A stretch of 64,000 bases of DNA from Hyphomicrobiales bacterium (GTDB lineage Bacteria; Pseudomonadota; Alphaproteobacteria; Rhizobiales; Rhizobiaceae), in NCBI GenBank assembly GCA_021775415.1, contig JAJFHV010000004.1, forward strand, positions 62,001-126,000, in the 5' to 3' direction. This document shows, in pieces, positions 1-8,913 of this stretch. The notes below the pieces were generated by a model, which was given only the letters and a program-made list of their open reading frames with translations, ran no database searches and was not told the DNA's origin. The first letter of the stretch is position 1, and each line of letters starts with the position of its first letter. The translations under genes and the position numbers were made by a program.

Positions 1-509
1 AATTCCCTGAACGCATGGGAAACATCCATGCCGTATCCCACAACGAATTTGTCGGGACATTCAAACCCCACATAGTCCGCGTTGATATCGGCGCTGCGCT
101 TCATTGATTTGTCCAGCAGTGCAACCACTGCAACCCGGTTCGCGCCGCGCGACAACATCAGATCCTTGGTGAACTTCAAGGTTCCACCGGATTCAAGAAT
201 GTCGTCTATCAACAGGATATCCCGGCCCTTAACCTCGGTTTCCACATCACGAAGAACGGTTGGTGTGCCTGCGTCCGTGCCTGCGCCGTAGCTGGATATG
301 GAAATAAATTCGACTTCCGGGGAAAGGCCGGCCTTGTGGAATTTTCTTATAAGGTCTGCCGCGAACACGAAGGAACCCTTGAGGATCGAAATCACCAGCG
401 GGTCATTTAGATCACCGAGCGCAATTTCTTCGGCAAGTTCACGGTTGCGTCGCGATATCTGTTCGGCGGTGAACAACACCTCGATTTTCTTGTTTCGGAC
501 AATTGGCAT
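1..509 (-). CDS. hpt: Hypoxanthine phosphoribosyltransferase, 3' end cut off by the window
   Basis: This cytoplasmic purine-salvage enzyme transfers the phosphoribosyl group of PRPP to hypoxanthine or guanine. Reading leftward from ATG at 509, 169 residues are visible. They include an N-terminal ILKGS loop (about residues 41-45), an SSYG segment (72-75) and the type I PRTase PRPP-binding loop ILLIDDILESGGT (98-110), all diagnostic of HPRT. The family is usually about 175-180 residues long, so only a short C-terminal piece is missing beyond base 1. The next gene on the same strand, the zinc-ribbon protein, ends 14 bases upstream, so the two may be co-transcribed. The start is set by the conserved MPIVRN opening. 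Confidence 0.93.
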   Translation of the reverse strand, partial: MPIVRNKKIEVLFTAEQISRRNRELAEEIALGDLNDPLVISILKGSFVFAADLIRKFHKAGLSPEVEFISISSYGAGTDAGTPTVLRDVETEVKGRDILLIDDILESGGTLKFTKDLMLSRGANRVAVVALLDKSMKRSADINADYVGFECPDKFVVGYGMDVSHAFRE

Positions 510-523
510 CAGGAACCCGTAAA

Positions 524-1180
524 TCAGTCTTCAAATATCGCTTCTGCATAGGCAATCAGGGGATTGTCATGCTGCACCGAGGAAGCAAATTTTGCTTCCC
601 CTCCACCCCGCAGAATTGGCAATGGGGAATTGTGGTGCCACCGATACACTTCATGGCCGTTCGTTTGCCGCAAGACAATCGAAATTTTGGGAATCTTCTG
701 TCCGGTTGTGGAACGATTGGTCAACTGACCCTCAACGGTGAAAACCCGGTGCCCACGAGAATTTACCCGTTCCTGCAATTTCACCTGTCCAATTTGAAGT
801 GGTCTATCATCCAAATGTTGAAAAACCACTCGCCCGACCAGGCTGGTCAATAAAACTGCCACGCATATCATCGATGCGGCAATCAGAACAGTTTTCACCG
901 TGGTTTTGGGTAAATCGACCTTTTTTCTTCCATTAACAACCGGAATTTTATGGACTTTGTCCAGGTCCTGCCGCTGTTTGAACACCCGCGCGTCAATCGC
1001 GGGTTTGTTGCTCACAGGGGCTGGAATGGACTTTTGGGCAGTTTCTCTGGTCGCCCCGAATTCTTTCCAGCTGTTTCCACAATCAAGACAAGTAATCTTG
1101 TCTGATCCGGTTACAGGCCTTCCGGACGTTCCGTGGTGATATTCACAAGTCGGGCAGGAGGGTTGGGGATTATTTGCCAC
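524..1180 (-). CDS. Zinc-ribbon, single-pass membrane protein with DUF3426-like C-terminus
   Basis: The 218-residue protein starts with a CXXC...CXXC zinc ribbon (Cys 9, 12, 31 and 34) of the MJ0042 type. A charged linker follows, then one hydrophobic segment (about 96-118) and an extracytoplasmic beta-rich domain (about 130-218) resembling DUF3426, with the EGQLTNRS and RGGGEAKF-like elements usual there. The function of the family is unknown. In alphaproteobacteria it is repeatedly found beside ftsE, as here, where ftsE diverges from it across 124 bases. Topology (ribbon inside, C-domain in the periplasm) is inferred from the positive-inside charge pattern. Confidence 0.75.
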   Translation of the reverse strand: MANNPQPSCPTCEYHHGTSGRPVTGSDKITCLDCGNSWKEFGATRETAQKSIPAPVSNKPAIDARVFKQRQDLDKVHKIPVVNGRKKVDLPKTTVKTVLIAASMICVAVLLTSLVGRVVFQHLDDRPLQIGQVKLQERVNSRGHRVFTVEGQLTNRSTTGQKIPKISIVLRQTNGHEVYRWHHNSPLPILRGGGEAKFASSVQHDNPLIAYAEAIFED

Positions 1181-1304
1181 TGATTGCTGCTTCCTGAAAA
1201 TTGATCAGCGCAGGCGATTTGTACGCTTGAGTGAATCTGCTAAAGCATTTGTCTTAATGCATCATAAACCATGTTTGATGTAGCGGCAGCAGCGGGAATT
1301 TGTC

Positions 1305-1964
1305 TTGATCAAATTTGAAAATGTAGGTTTGCGGTACGGGCTGGGCCGGGAAGTCCTGAGTGACTTGACGTTTCAGGTCGCGCCGCACTCGTTTCAGTTT
1401 CTTACCGGATCATCAGGAGCCGGGAAAACCAGCCTGTTGCGCTTGATGCTACTTTCCTTGCGCCCTACCCGCGGTCTGGTTCGGGTTTTCGACAAGGAGG
1501 CTTCAACAATTCTGCCCAGACAGATGCCCTACATCCGTCGCAAGATTGGTGTTGTGTTTCAGGATTTCCGGTTGCTGGATCATTTAACCACATTTGAAAA
1601 TGTCGCTCTGCCTCTGCAGGTTCGGGGCCAAATGGAGACGAGCTACCGCCATGATGTGGCGGAATTGCTGAAATGGGTCGGACTTGGTGAGCGCATGCAT
1701 GTATTGCCGCCAGTCCTTTCAGGCGGAGAAAAACAGCGTGCCGCGATTGCCCGGGCGTTGATTGACCAACCGGATGTGCTTTTGGCGGACGAGCCAACCG
1801 GCAATGTGGACCCACCTCTGGCCCGCCGGTTGTTGCGGTTGTTCATTGAATTACATCGCTCCGGTACGTCGGTTGTGATTGCCACACATGATTTGAGCCT
1901 GATGGACCAGTATGATGCACGGCGACTTGTTTTGAACGAAGGGAGGTTGCAAATCTATGACTGA
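1305..1964 (+). CDS. ftsE: Cell division ATP-binding protein FtsE
   Basis: FtsE is the ATPase of the FtsEX complex, which works at the inner face of the division septum and controls murein hydrolase activators such as EnvC in the periplasm. The 219-residue protein has a Walker A loop GSSGAGKTS (35-43), the ABC signature LSGGEKQR (about 138-145) and Walker B VLLADEPTG. The start is TTG with only a weak purine-rich stretch ahead of it; no better in-frame start is apparent. The reading frame overlaps ftsX by eight bases, which implies translational coupling. An EnvC-type activator, the likely functional partner, lies in the same window at 34053-35411. Confidence 0.95.
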   Translation: MIKFENVGLRYGLGREVLSDLTFQVAPHSFQFLTGSSGAGKTSLLRLMLLSLRPTRGLVRVFDKEASTILPRQMPYIRRKIGVVFQDFRLLDHLTTFENVALPLQVRGQMETSYRHDVAELLKWVGLGERMHVLPPVLSGGEKQRAAIARALIDQPDVLLADEPTGNVDPPLARRLLRLFIELHRSGTSVVIATHDLSLMDQYDARRLVLNEGRLQIYD

Positions 1965-2955
1965 TCAGTCCCCCCCGCAAACCGTTACCGAACCGGTGAA
2001 GAAGCGCACAAAGAAGACCAACACTCGCAGAAAGTTGCGTAGTGGCAGAAATATTGTTCCAGCTGAATCAATTGCTGGAACTGCACTTGTCTTTGTGATT
2101 GCGATCATGGCGTTTTTGGCATGCCTCACCCTAGGTGCTGTTTCGATGATCAACACCACTGCCGGCAAGTGGCAAAGCGATATTTCGCGGGAGGTCACCA
2201 TTCAAATCAGGCCTTTTGACAATGTTGAAATGGAACAGGCAATTCGTGAGGCCAGCCGCATTGCGCTTTCCTTTGAAGGGGTTAGCAAGGTAACCGCGCT
2301 CAATGATGTGGAAACCGCCCGGTTACTGGAGCCATGGCTTGGTAGTGGACTGAAACTGGAAGAACTGCCGGTGCCGCGTTTGATGACGGTTTCAATCGCT
2401 GCGGACACAAGACCGGATTTTGCCGCCATGCGGGCCCGCCTTGAGGCGGAGGTGCCCGGAGCCAGTCTTGATGACCATCGTGCCTGGGTGGACCGATTAA
2501 CAACCATGGCGCTTACCATGGTTGCAGTTGGAAGCTCGATATTTCTTTTGGTCATGGCTGCGACCGTGACGACGGTGGTTTTTGCAACCCGCGGTGCGAT
2601 GGCGGGAAATCGGGAAGTGGTGGAAGTATTGCATTTCGTCGGGGCCGACAGCCGGTTTATTTCCGGGCAGTTTCAGCGACACTTTTTATTGCTTGGCTTG
2701 AAGGGTGCTGCCAGTGGCGGATTCTTCGCGATTGTGTTGTTCCTAGGTCTTGGTTTCTGGTCTTCGCGAAGTCTGGCTACACCGGAAGGTGACCAGGTTG
2801 CCGCCCTGTTTGGAACTTTTTCACTGGAATTGAGCGGGTATGCCGGAATTCTGTTTGTTTTGGTATTGGTTGCGGTTCTCACGGCGGCGACATCAAGGCT
2901 TACGGTCCATTTCCAGGTTAATGCCCTGCACAGCTATCGGCGCAAGAGTTCGTAA
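1957..2955 (+). CDS. ftsX: Cell division permease-like protein FtsX
   Basis: This 332-residue polytopic protein has the FtsX layout. A basic N-terminal cytoplasmic tail (about 1-40) is followed by TM1 (about 44-66), a periplasmic loop of about 110 residues that in the family contacts the EnvC-like activator, and three further membrane segments in the C-terminal FtsX permease domain. It begins inside the last codons of ftsE. FtsEX transports nothing known; ATP hydrolysis by FtsE is thought to be relayed through FtsX to periplasmic amidase activation during cell separation. Pairing and topology make the call firm even though the loop sequence is poorly conserved. Confidence 0.94.
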   Translation: MTDQSPPQTVTEPVKKRTKKTNTRRKLRSGRNIVPAESIAGTALVFVIAIMAFLACLTLGAVSMINTTAGKWQSDISREVTIQIRPFDNVEMEQAIREASRIALSFEGVSKVTALNDVETARLLEPWLGSGLKLEELPVPRLMTVSIAADTRPDFAAMRARLEAEVPGASLDDHRAWVDRLTTMALTMVAVGSSIFLLVMAATVTTVVFATRGAMAGNREVVEVLHFVGADSRFISGQFQRHFLLLGLKGAASGGFFAIVLFLGLGFWSSRSLATPEGDQVAALFGTFSLELSGYAGILFVLVLVAVLTAATSRLTVHFQVNALHSYRRKSS

Positions 2956-2996
2956 CCTCCACGGTTCCGTAAGGGAAGCTCAAAACGGGTGAATTT

Positions 2997-3012
2997 GTTG
3001 AAATCTTTCAAC
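2997..3012. repeat. 16-bp near-palindrome between ftsX and the ydcF-like gene
   Basis: Two perfect 7-base arms (GTTGAAA and TTTCAAC) are separated by TC in the 124-base gap after ftsX. The loop is too small for a terminator hairpin, so a protein-binding site for the next gene is more likely, but nothing else supports that. Confidence 0.3.
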
Positions 3013-3079
3013 GGATTAGGTACCAAAGGGGCAGCAACATTACGACTACCAATCGCATACAAATGACACAGACGCTACG

Positions 3080-3712
3080 ATGGCAGGTGAATTGGTAAAG
3101 CAACCAGACAAATCTGGAGAAGAAAACCCAGCAAGAATTCGGCCGACCCTGCCGAGGATAGCGCTCGGTCTTGTATTGATCTGTGCCGTTTTAATCATTG
3201 CAGGATTTGCCAGATATGCGTGGAATGTTTCCACTCCAGGTGGCGGCAGCCAGATAGGCAAAGCCGATGCTATTGTGGTGCTCACCGGTGGGCCGGATCG
3301 TATTCGCAGCGGGATTGAATTGCTGAAGGACGGGATGGCGGACCGGTTGCTTATAACCGGGGTTCATCAACATACTTCCGATATTACAATTCGGCGGGTA
3401 GCGAATGTGGAACAAGCGCTTTTCGAGTGCTGTGTAGATATAGACAGGCTTGCACTCGATACCATTGGCAATGCCAGATATACATCCATATGGGTCATGG
3501 AACACGGGTATGAAAAAATAGTAATTGTGACCAGTAGCTACCACATGCCAAGAAGCTTGATGTTGATGCAAAGGGCGATGCCGGATGCGCAACTTGTGGC
3601 AGCACCGGTGCGCACTCTTGAAGGAAATTCGCTTGTTAATCCCAATACAATTCGCATCCTGCTGTTTGAATATGCAAAGTATCTGGCGGCATGGGTTTAT
3701 GGAATTTTTTGA
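3080..3712 (+). CDS. YdcF family (DUF218) membrane-anchored protein
   Basis: The 210-residue protein has a cytoplasmic tail, one N-terminal membrane segment (about 25-47) and a Rossmann-like DUF218 domain. The domain opens with DAIVVLTGG (about 64-72), continues with a glycine/arginine stretch, and carries the typical VTSSYHMPRS motif that follows the central strand. YdcF/ElyC/SanA-like proteins are linked to envelope integrity; the E. coli relative binds S-adenosylmethionine and ElyC affects peptidoglycan and lipid-carrier metabolism, but no reaction is established. It lies 51 bases ahead of plsC on the same strand, so a shared transcript with an envelope role is plausible. Confidence 0.85.
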   Translation: MAGELVKQPDKSGEENPARIRPTLPRIALGLVLICAVLIIAGFARYAWNVSTPGGGSQIGKADAIVVLTGGPDRIRSGIELLKDGMADRLLITGVHQHTSDITIRRVANVEQALFECCVDIDRLALDTIGNARYTSIWVMEHGYEKIVIVTSSYHMPRSLMLMQRAMPDAQLVAAPVRTLEGNSLVNPNTIRILLFEYAKYLAAWVYGIF

Positions 3713-3763
3713 TATGCATACTGCACCTAATTTATGCGCCAACCTTTGCAAGTGATCTGAATT

Positions 3764-4501
3764 TTGATTTTTGTCCGCTCCCTCATTTTCAACATCATAT
3801 TTTATGTCAACGTGGCCGTTCAGATGATTTTCTGGACGCCGGTATTTTTTATCATGCCACGGCAGGAATGCTGGAAAGTTGTGAAGTTCTGGGCTTTGTC
3901 AAATCTTTGGTTCCATCACAAAATCGTTGGCACCCGGTTTGATTTTCGCGGGCTTGAGCACATTCCAAAATCCGGTGGCTTGATTGTTGCCTCAAAACAC
4001 CAATCAAGCTGGGAGACCTACACGCTTACGCTGTTTTTCAGCGATGCAATTTATATATTGAAGCGCGAACTGACGTTTATCCCATTGTTTGGATGGTACA
4101 TCGCAAAAATGAAAGTCGTGCCGATACATCGGGGTCGTGGCAAGGAAGCGCTAGCGGTTTTGAGCGTCAATGCAGGTGAACAATATTCGGCTGGGCGTCA
4201 GATCCTGATCTACCCCGAAGGAACGCGTAAACTGCCGGGTGCAGCACCGGCTTACAAATACGGTATCACCCATCTCTACAAGGAAATTGGTGCAAGGGTT
4301 TTGCCGGTCGCTCTCAATGCCGGGGTGTTTTGGCCACGTAACTCGTTCTTGCGCCAACCGGGCACCATCGTCATGGAATTCATGAAGGTGATAGAGCCTG
4401 GAATGCCACGCGAAAAATTTTCAAAACAGCTTGAAAATGTGATTGAGAAAAAAGCCGGGCAGTTGATCAAAGAAGCCAGGACCAAACCGCATAAAGACTA
4501 G
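3764..4501 (+). CDS. plsC: 1-acyl-sn-glycerol-3-phosphate acyltransferase (PlsC family)
   Basis: PlsC acylates lysophosphatidic acid to phosphatidic acid at the inner membrane, the second step of phospholipid synthesis. The 245-residue protein has a hydrophobic N-terminus, then the acyltransferase motif I, here KHQSSWE (the usual HX4D appears as HX4E), motif III IYPEGTRKLPG and the downstream Pro-rich motif around LPVALNAG. The start is TTG at 3764, matching the MIFVRSLIF-type opening of the family. The 3' end overlaps the stop codon region of the convergent chaC gene by four bases. The Glu for Asp change is noted separately. Confidence 0.88.
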   Translation: MIFVRSLIFNIIFYVNVAVQMIFWTPVFFIMPRQECWKVVKFWALSNLWFHHKIVGTRFDFRGLEHIPKSGGLIVASKHQSSWETYTLTLFFSDAIYILKRELTFIPLFGWYIAKMKVVPIHRGRGKEALAVLSVNAGEQYSAGRQILIYPEGTRKLPGAAPAYKYGITHLYKEIGARVLPVALNAGVFWPRNSFLRQPGTIVMEFMKVIEPGMPREKFSKQLENVIEKKAGQLIKEARTKPHKD

Positions 4502-5019
4502 TTCTGGTCCAGGCCCGCAAGGATTTGTTCCATCGTGTGATCGTGAATTCCCGTTTCCCGCAAATGCTCAACGGTGCTTTCTACATAATCTGTGTTGGGT
4601 CCTGATTTGCCGTGCGCACCGGAGATGATTTCGACCTGTTTTTCAATGGAAAGGCTCGTTGCATATTGCTCATGGTTTTGGTCCACGCGATACACAAGTG
4701 CTGGAACGCCTTCCCCCGTCTCAAGACGCACCTTGCGCCAGCATTCCAGATAAACACTGGTTACCTGTTCGCGTGCGCGAAGATAGGCAACGATTTCCTC
4801 TCGCTTGTTGCCCGGTGCCTTAAGGGCAACTCCCCGGCAGCAACCTCCTTTGTCCAGTCCTAGAACGAGGCCGGGATTTTTTTGTGTTCCGCGGTATACC
4901 CAGGAATAGATGCAAAATGAGCGATGAAGCCCGAACAGGGATGCACGCTGTCTTTCGAGTGTTTCAAAGCCTGGATTCCACATCAGTGAACCGTAGCCAA
5001 AGACCCAAAAATCACCCAT
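4498..5019 (-). CDS. chaC: Glutathione-specific gamma-glutamylcyclotransferase (ChaC family)
   Basis: ChaC enzymes split cytosolic glutathione into 5-oxoproline and Cys-Gly. The protein begins with the nucleotide-loop-like signature FGYGSLMWNPGF, the glutathione-binding YGSL turn of the family, and carries the downstream VYRG and ECWRKV elements; about 173 residues is a normal length. I chose the ATG at 5019 because a GGGA sits six bases before it; a TTG four codons further upstream lacks such a site. The gene converges on plsC. Together with the gamma-glutamyltransferase at 13179-14762, it suggests active turnover of gamma-glutamyl compounds. Confidence 0.88.
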   Translation of the reverse strand: MGDFWVFGYGSLMWNPGFETLERQRASLFGLHRSFCIYSWVYRGTQKNPGLVLGLDKGGCCRGVALKAPGNKREEIVAYLRAREQVTSVYLECWRKVRLETGEGVPALVYRVDQNHEQYATSLSIEKQVEIISGAHGKSGPNTDYVESTVEHLRETGIHDHTMEQILAGLDQN

Positions 5020-5094
5020 AAGTTGTCCCAATAAGCATCGAAGAATTTGAATGTCGCTCTAACATGAAGTGGCAACTCCTGAAAGGAGCAAGCC

Positions 5095-6075
5095 TTGCGA
5101 ATAATTGGCTTTATTGTCGTGATCCTTGCCTTGATCGGGCTTTGGATTGGCGGTTGGCACTATGCAGCCGACAGGCTGGCAATTGGCGTGCAGGATTTCA
5201 AACAGAATTTGGGGAGAAGTCGCCAGCAAATTGAATGCGAAAACCAGCGGATTGAAGGATTTCCATTCCGAATTGGTATTTTTTGCGATCGAACTTTCTA
5301 CTCAGGTGAACGTTCCGGTATTGCGTTTGAGGGTGGGGTACTTCGCTCTGCTGCGCATTTTTACCAGCCTGGAAAAGCAATCCTGGAGTTTGAATCACCC
5401 GCAATTGTGACACTGCCGGAAGGAGCGCCCATTGATGTTGATTGGCAGTCGCTGCGCGCAAGTTTGAAAGTCGGGTTTTCCGGTCCGGAGCAATTTTCAA
5501 TTCACGGCCAGGATTTGATGTTGAGTGCAAGAAACGTCGAACCGGGTAAAGCCATCCTGCCAGAGTTTCAATTCCACATGCGCAGGTTCGATGAGGATGC
5601 GGTCGATACCGCGCTTACCCTCAACAATTTCAAACCAGCGGATGCGGCAAACGGGCGATTGCCGGTCTTCAGCCTGTCGTCGGTTGTTCGGCTGGATAAT
5701 ATTTACGACGATCTGCTGAAAACCAAAAACCTGCTGGGGATTGCCCAGACAAAAGGCATTGGCGGAGAAATCCAGTCGTTTGAATTCCGACCGCAATCCG
5801 GCGGTGTGCTCGAGGTTAGGGGCCCCGTATCTATCAGTGCAGCCGGGCGGCTTTCCGGCAAGTTTCAGGTTTCATTTTCCGAACTGGAAAAATTGGCGCA
5901 AGTGATCAGCAAAATGTTTCCGGAGTCGGAGCCATTTCTTGCACCGATTGCGAGTGTGGTTCCGATTTTTTCCAAACCGTCGACTGATGGACGGTTGACC
6001 ATTCCCGTCACCGCAAAAAATGGCGCCCTGTCAATTGGAGGGATACCAATCGGAACGCTGCCGTCGCTTTATTAG
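5095..6075 (+). CDS. DUF2125 domain protein, exported or membrane-anchored
   Basis: The 326-residue protein has an N-terminal hydrophobic segment (about 2-20) and then a long beta-rich extracytoplasmic region. It holds two cysteines in the ECENQRIEGFPFRIGIFCD stretch, as expected for DUF2125, a family almost confined to alphaproteobacteria and of unknown function; its repeated strand architecture resembles AsmA/DUF945-like envelope proteins. The TTG start at 5095 is supported by an AAAGGAG ribosome-binding site seven bases ahead of it. The 3' end converges on tyrC with only six bases between the stop codons. Confidence 0.8.
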   Translation: MRIIGFIVVILALIGLWIGGWHYAADRLAIGVQDFKQNLGRSRQQIECENQRIEGFPFRIGIFCDRTFYSGERSGIAFEGGVLRSAAHFYQPGKAILEFESPAIVTLPEGAPIDVDWQSLRASLKVGFSGPEQFSIHGQDLMLSARNVEPGKAILPEFQFHMRRFDEDAVDTALTLNNFKPADAANGRLPVFSLSSVVRLDNIYDDLLKTKNLLGIAQTKGIGGEIQSFEFRPQSGGVLEVRGPVSISAAGRLSGKFQVSFSELEKLAQVISKMFPESEPFLAPIASVVPIFSKPSTDGRLTIPVTAKNGALSIGGIPIGTLPSLY

Positions 6076-6081
6076 CTGTAT

Positions 6082-6993
6082 TCAGTCTTCTGCGCTGTCG
6101 CGTCCAAAATTTGGCGCATCAACATCCTGTCCCTGCTCGATGATGCTGCGACGAATGTCGCGGGTCCGGGTAAACAGGTCAAACAACGCGTCCCCGTCGC
6201 CTCGCCGGATTGCCCGTTGCAGGGTGCTTAAATCTTCAGAAAACCGGCCAAGGGTTTCAAGCACCGCATCCTTGTTGTGAACGAACACATCTCGCCACAT
6301 GGTGGGATCGGATGCAGCAATACGCGTGAAATCGCGAAATCCGCTGGCAGAGAATTTTATCACTTCAGAGCGGGTTTCTGCTTCAAGGTCATTTGCGGTG
6401 CCAACAATATTATAGGCAATCAGGTGAGGCAGATGAGAGGTTATAGCCAGAACCAGATCATGATGACGGGCATCCATGATTTCCACTTCAGATCCGCATT
6501 TTTCCCAAAATGATTTCAAGCGTTCAACGGCACTGGCATCTGTTTCGCTTTCCGGGGTTAGAATGCACCAGCGGTTTTCAAACAGGTTTGCAAATCCGGC
6601 ATCGGGACCTGAATACTCTGTTCCGGCAATCGGATGTCCGGGAACAAGATGCACATTGTCAGGCAGATGGGGTTTCATCTGCTCAATGACGGACTGCTTT
6701 ACCGAACCCACGTCGCTGATAATTGCACCCGGTTTGAGATTTGGTGCAATCTTTGCTGCCACATCACCGCAAACCCCAACCGGCGTGCAGATGATTACGC
6801 AATCTGCATCGATGACAGCCTTTGCAGGGTCGATCTCATAAGCATCACCCAGATTAAGGTCCTCAGCGCGTTTCAGGGTTTCTTCGCTCCGGGTAGAGAT
6901 GCATATCGAACCGGCGAGTTTTTCCCGCCGCATGACATGGGCAAGGGATGAGCCGACCAGGCCAATTCCAATCAGGGCAACGCGATCAAACAT
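6082..6993 (-). CDS. tyrC: Prephenate (or arogenate) dehydrogenase
   Basis: This NAD(P)-dependent enzyme oxidatively decarboxylates prephenate or arogenate in tyrosine synthesis. From the ATG at 6993, the protein of about 303 residues opens with the dinucleotide-binding motif GIGLVGSS. It then has the catalytic region [11 protein letters not shown] and the [12 protein letters not shown] motif with the conserved His, and [10 protein letters not shown] in the helical dimerisation domain. An upstream in-frame extension is open, but the ATG at 6993 places the Rossmann strand at the N-terminus as usual and overlaps the hisC stop by eight bases. Coupling with hisC points to a shared role in aromatic amino acid synthesis. 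Confidence 0.93.
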   Translation of the reverse strand: MFDRVALIGIGLVGSSLAHVMRREKLAGSICISTRSEETLKRAEDLNLGDAYEIDPAKAVIDADCVIICTPVGVCGDVAAKIAPNLKPGAIISDVGSVKQSVIEQMKPHLPDNVHLVPGHPIAGTEYSGPDAGFANLFENRWCILTPESETDASAVERLKSFWEKCGSEVEIMDARHHDLVLAITSHLPHLIAYNIVGTANDLEAETRSEVIKFSASGFRDFTRIAASDPTMWRDVFVHNKDAVLETLGRFSEDLSTLQRAIRRGDGDALFDLFTRTRDIRRSIIEQGQDVDAPNFGRDSAED

Positions 6994-8101
6994 TGTCACT
7001 GGCTCCAAGAAAATCCTTGAGCGCTTCGATAACACCACGGTTGGCCTCTTCGCTGCCAATGGTCATGCGTAAAGCATTGGGAAGCCCATAGCCGGTCACT
7101 GCGCGAAGCACATAGCCCCGGCTTGTCAAAAATTGGTCGGCATCTGCTGCCGTTTCCCCACGGGTTTTGGGGAAATGTATCAGCACAAAATTACCGACGG
7201 AGGGTGTGGTCTCCAGCCCCAGATTTCCAAGTGCTTCCGTTATCCAATTCAGCCATTCTTCATTGTGGTCCACAGACTTGCTCACATGGGTGCGATCCCG
7301 GATTGCCGCAGTTCCTGCAGCAATTGCAGCGGCGTTGACATTAAACGGCCCGCGAATGCGATCCATTGCGTCAATTACATCAAGCGGCGCATAGGCCCAG
7401 CCAATCCGCAGACCCGCAAGTCCGAATATCTTGGAAAATGTCCTGGTCATCACAACGTTTTTGTTGGCGGAAACCATTTCAATGCCGGATTCATAATCAT
7501 TACGCCGAACATATTCTGCATAGGCTGCGTCGATCACCAGAAGCACATATTCGGGCAGGCCCTCATGCAGACGCTTTACCTCGTCAATTGGCAGGTAGGT
7601 GCCGGTCGGATTGTTTGGATTTGCCAGATAGACCAGCTTTGTTTTCGGTGTAACGTGCGCAAGGATTGCGTCGACATCTGCCCGATAGTCTGTTTCAGGC
7701 ACAACAACAGGCGTGGCACCGGCTGTCAGGATGGCAATCCGGTAGACCAGAAATCCGTGTTCGGTGTAAATCGCCTCATCACCGGGTTCGAGATAGGCAT
7801 TTGCCAACAGTCCAAGGATTTCATCGGAACCATTGCTGCAGATAATATTTGCAACATTAAGCCCGTGAACTTCGGCAATTGCCTCCCGTAGGGCAAACGA
7901 AGATCCATCCGGGTATTTATCCAGGTCCGCTCCAGCACCGGCAAATGCTTCAAGCGCTTTGGGACTGGGTCCCAATGGCGTTTCATTGGATGAGAGTTTG
8001 TGGAGTTTGACACCATCAGGTACGCGTGATTTTCCCGGCACATAGGCTGAGATATCAAGAACACTTTTTTTAGGTGTCAGAATTTTGCTCACGTTACTCA
8101 C
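6986..8101 (-). CDS. hisC: Histidinol-phosphate / aromatic aminotransferase (HisC family)
   Basis: This 371-residue class II PLP aminotransferase has the [11 protein letters not shown] substrate loop near residue 37, ANPNNPTGT in the cofactor-binding region, the DAAYAEY Asp motif and the Schiff-base lysine in [17 protein letters not shown]. HisC proteins convert imidazole-acetol phosphate to histidinol phosphate. Paralogues translationally coupled to prephenate dehydrogenase, as here, commonly serve phenylalanine and tyrosine synthesis as well. Context therefore favours an aromatic or dual role, but sequence alone does not separate them. It appears to be the first gene of a two-gene operon, 74 bases after the stop of the upstream methyltransferase. 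Confidence 0.9.
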   Translation of the reverse strand: MSNVSKILTPKKSVLDISAYVPGKSRVPDGVKLHKLSSNETPLGPSPKALEAFAGAGADLDKYPDGSSFALREAIAEVHGLNVANIICSNGSDEILGLLANAYLEPGDEAIYTEHGFLVYRIAILTAGATPVVVPETDYRADVDAILAHVTPKTKLVYLANPNNPTGTYLPIDEVKRLHEGLPEYVLLVIDAAYAEYVRRNDYESGIEMVSANKNVVMTRTFSKIFGLAGLRIGWAYAPLDVIDAMDRIRGPFNVNAAAIAAGTAAIRDRTHVSKSVDHNEEWLNWITEALGNLGLETTPSVGNFVLIHFPKTRGETAADADQFLTSRGYVLRAVTGYGLPNALRMTIGSEEANRGVIEALKDFLGASDNV

Positions 8102-8175
8102 GACTGGAACCCTTTCGGCTAGAACGGGTTCTATTCAATGGTCGCCGCAAAATCAAAGGAAAGATTGGTTTTTGG

Positions 8176-8913
8176 TTAGCTTTGATTGCGGCCGGTACCT
8201 TGCGGGGCCAATACCGGAATAAAGACCTTTCGCCTGGCGCGTGCTGCGGCAGGTATTCCCTGGAAAAGCTGCTTGGTGGCGGTGACGCAAATAACGCCGG
8301 AAAATACCGGGCAGAACCTGCGCCCCATCCGCTCTATCCCGCGGCGAAATTTCAAAACGATTTCCCGTTTTGTTGGCGGGAAATTCAATGCCTCAGACCA
8401 GCCTTCCGGGGTGAACTGGCTGTCTCGCAGAAGATCGTTGAGTTGTCGTTTGCTGTAGGGTCGTCCGGTGCCAAACGGCGTATGTTCAAACCGCGCCCAC
8501 ACGCCGCGACGGTTTGGCACGACGACTGTCAACGCCCCACCGGGTGAGAGAACCCGCCAGGCTTCGGCCAGGCATTCGCCTGCATTTTCCGCGTGCTCCA
8601 GAAAATGCAACATCAAGATCCGGTCAATGGATGAATCCGCAAGCGGTAATTCTTCGTCAAAAATAAGTGCTGTTGCGGGGGTTTTGGCGTTTGGCCATTG
8701 AAGTGCCCCCTGGCCTGCCGGCATGAAAACCAGAGCGCGCTCCGCATCTGCGGAGAAACGTGCCATCCAGGGTGTTGGAAACCCCATGCCCACCATTCGC
8801 TCATTTGAAGCGGGTTTCCAGATTGCCGACAGAGACATCGAAATCGAGTTTTCCGCTGCCTGCCCCAAAGGGGAGGCATAAAAAGCGCGCATATCGACCA
8901 CATCCATATTCAT
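8176..8913 (-). CDS. Class I SAM-dependent methyltransferase (UbiE/type 11-like)
   Basis: The 245-residue protein has a degenerate nucleotide-binding region, then the acidic strand ELPLADSSIDRILMLHFLEHAEN and the motif EAWRVLSPGGALTVVVPNRRG that mark methyltransferase type 11 enzymes. A basic C-terminal tail follows. Orthologues sit back to back with gloB in many Rhizobiales, as here, but their substrate is unknown. The start at 8913 gives MNMDVVDMR; an ATG two codons later would serve equally. Glycine-rich motif I is poorly conserved, so catalytic competence is likely but not certain. Confidence 0.78.
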   Translation of the reverse strand: MNMDVVDMRAFYASPLGQAAENSISMSLSAIWKPASNERMVGMGFPTPWMARFSADAERALVFMPAGQGALQWPNAKTPATALIFDEELPLADSSIDRILMLHFLEHAENAGECLAEAWRVLSPGGALTVVVPNRRGVWARFEHTPFGTGRPYSKRQLNDLLRDSQFTPEGWSEALNFPPTKREIVLKFRRGIERMGRRFCPVFSGVICVTATKQLFQGIPAAARARRKVFIPVLAPQGTGRNQS

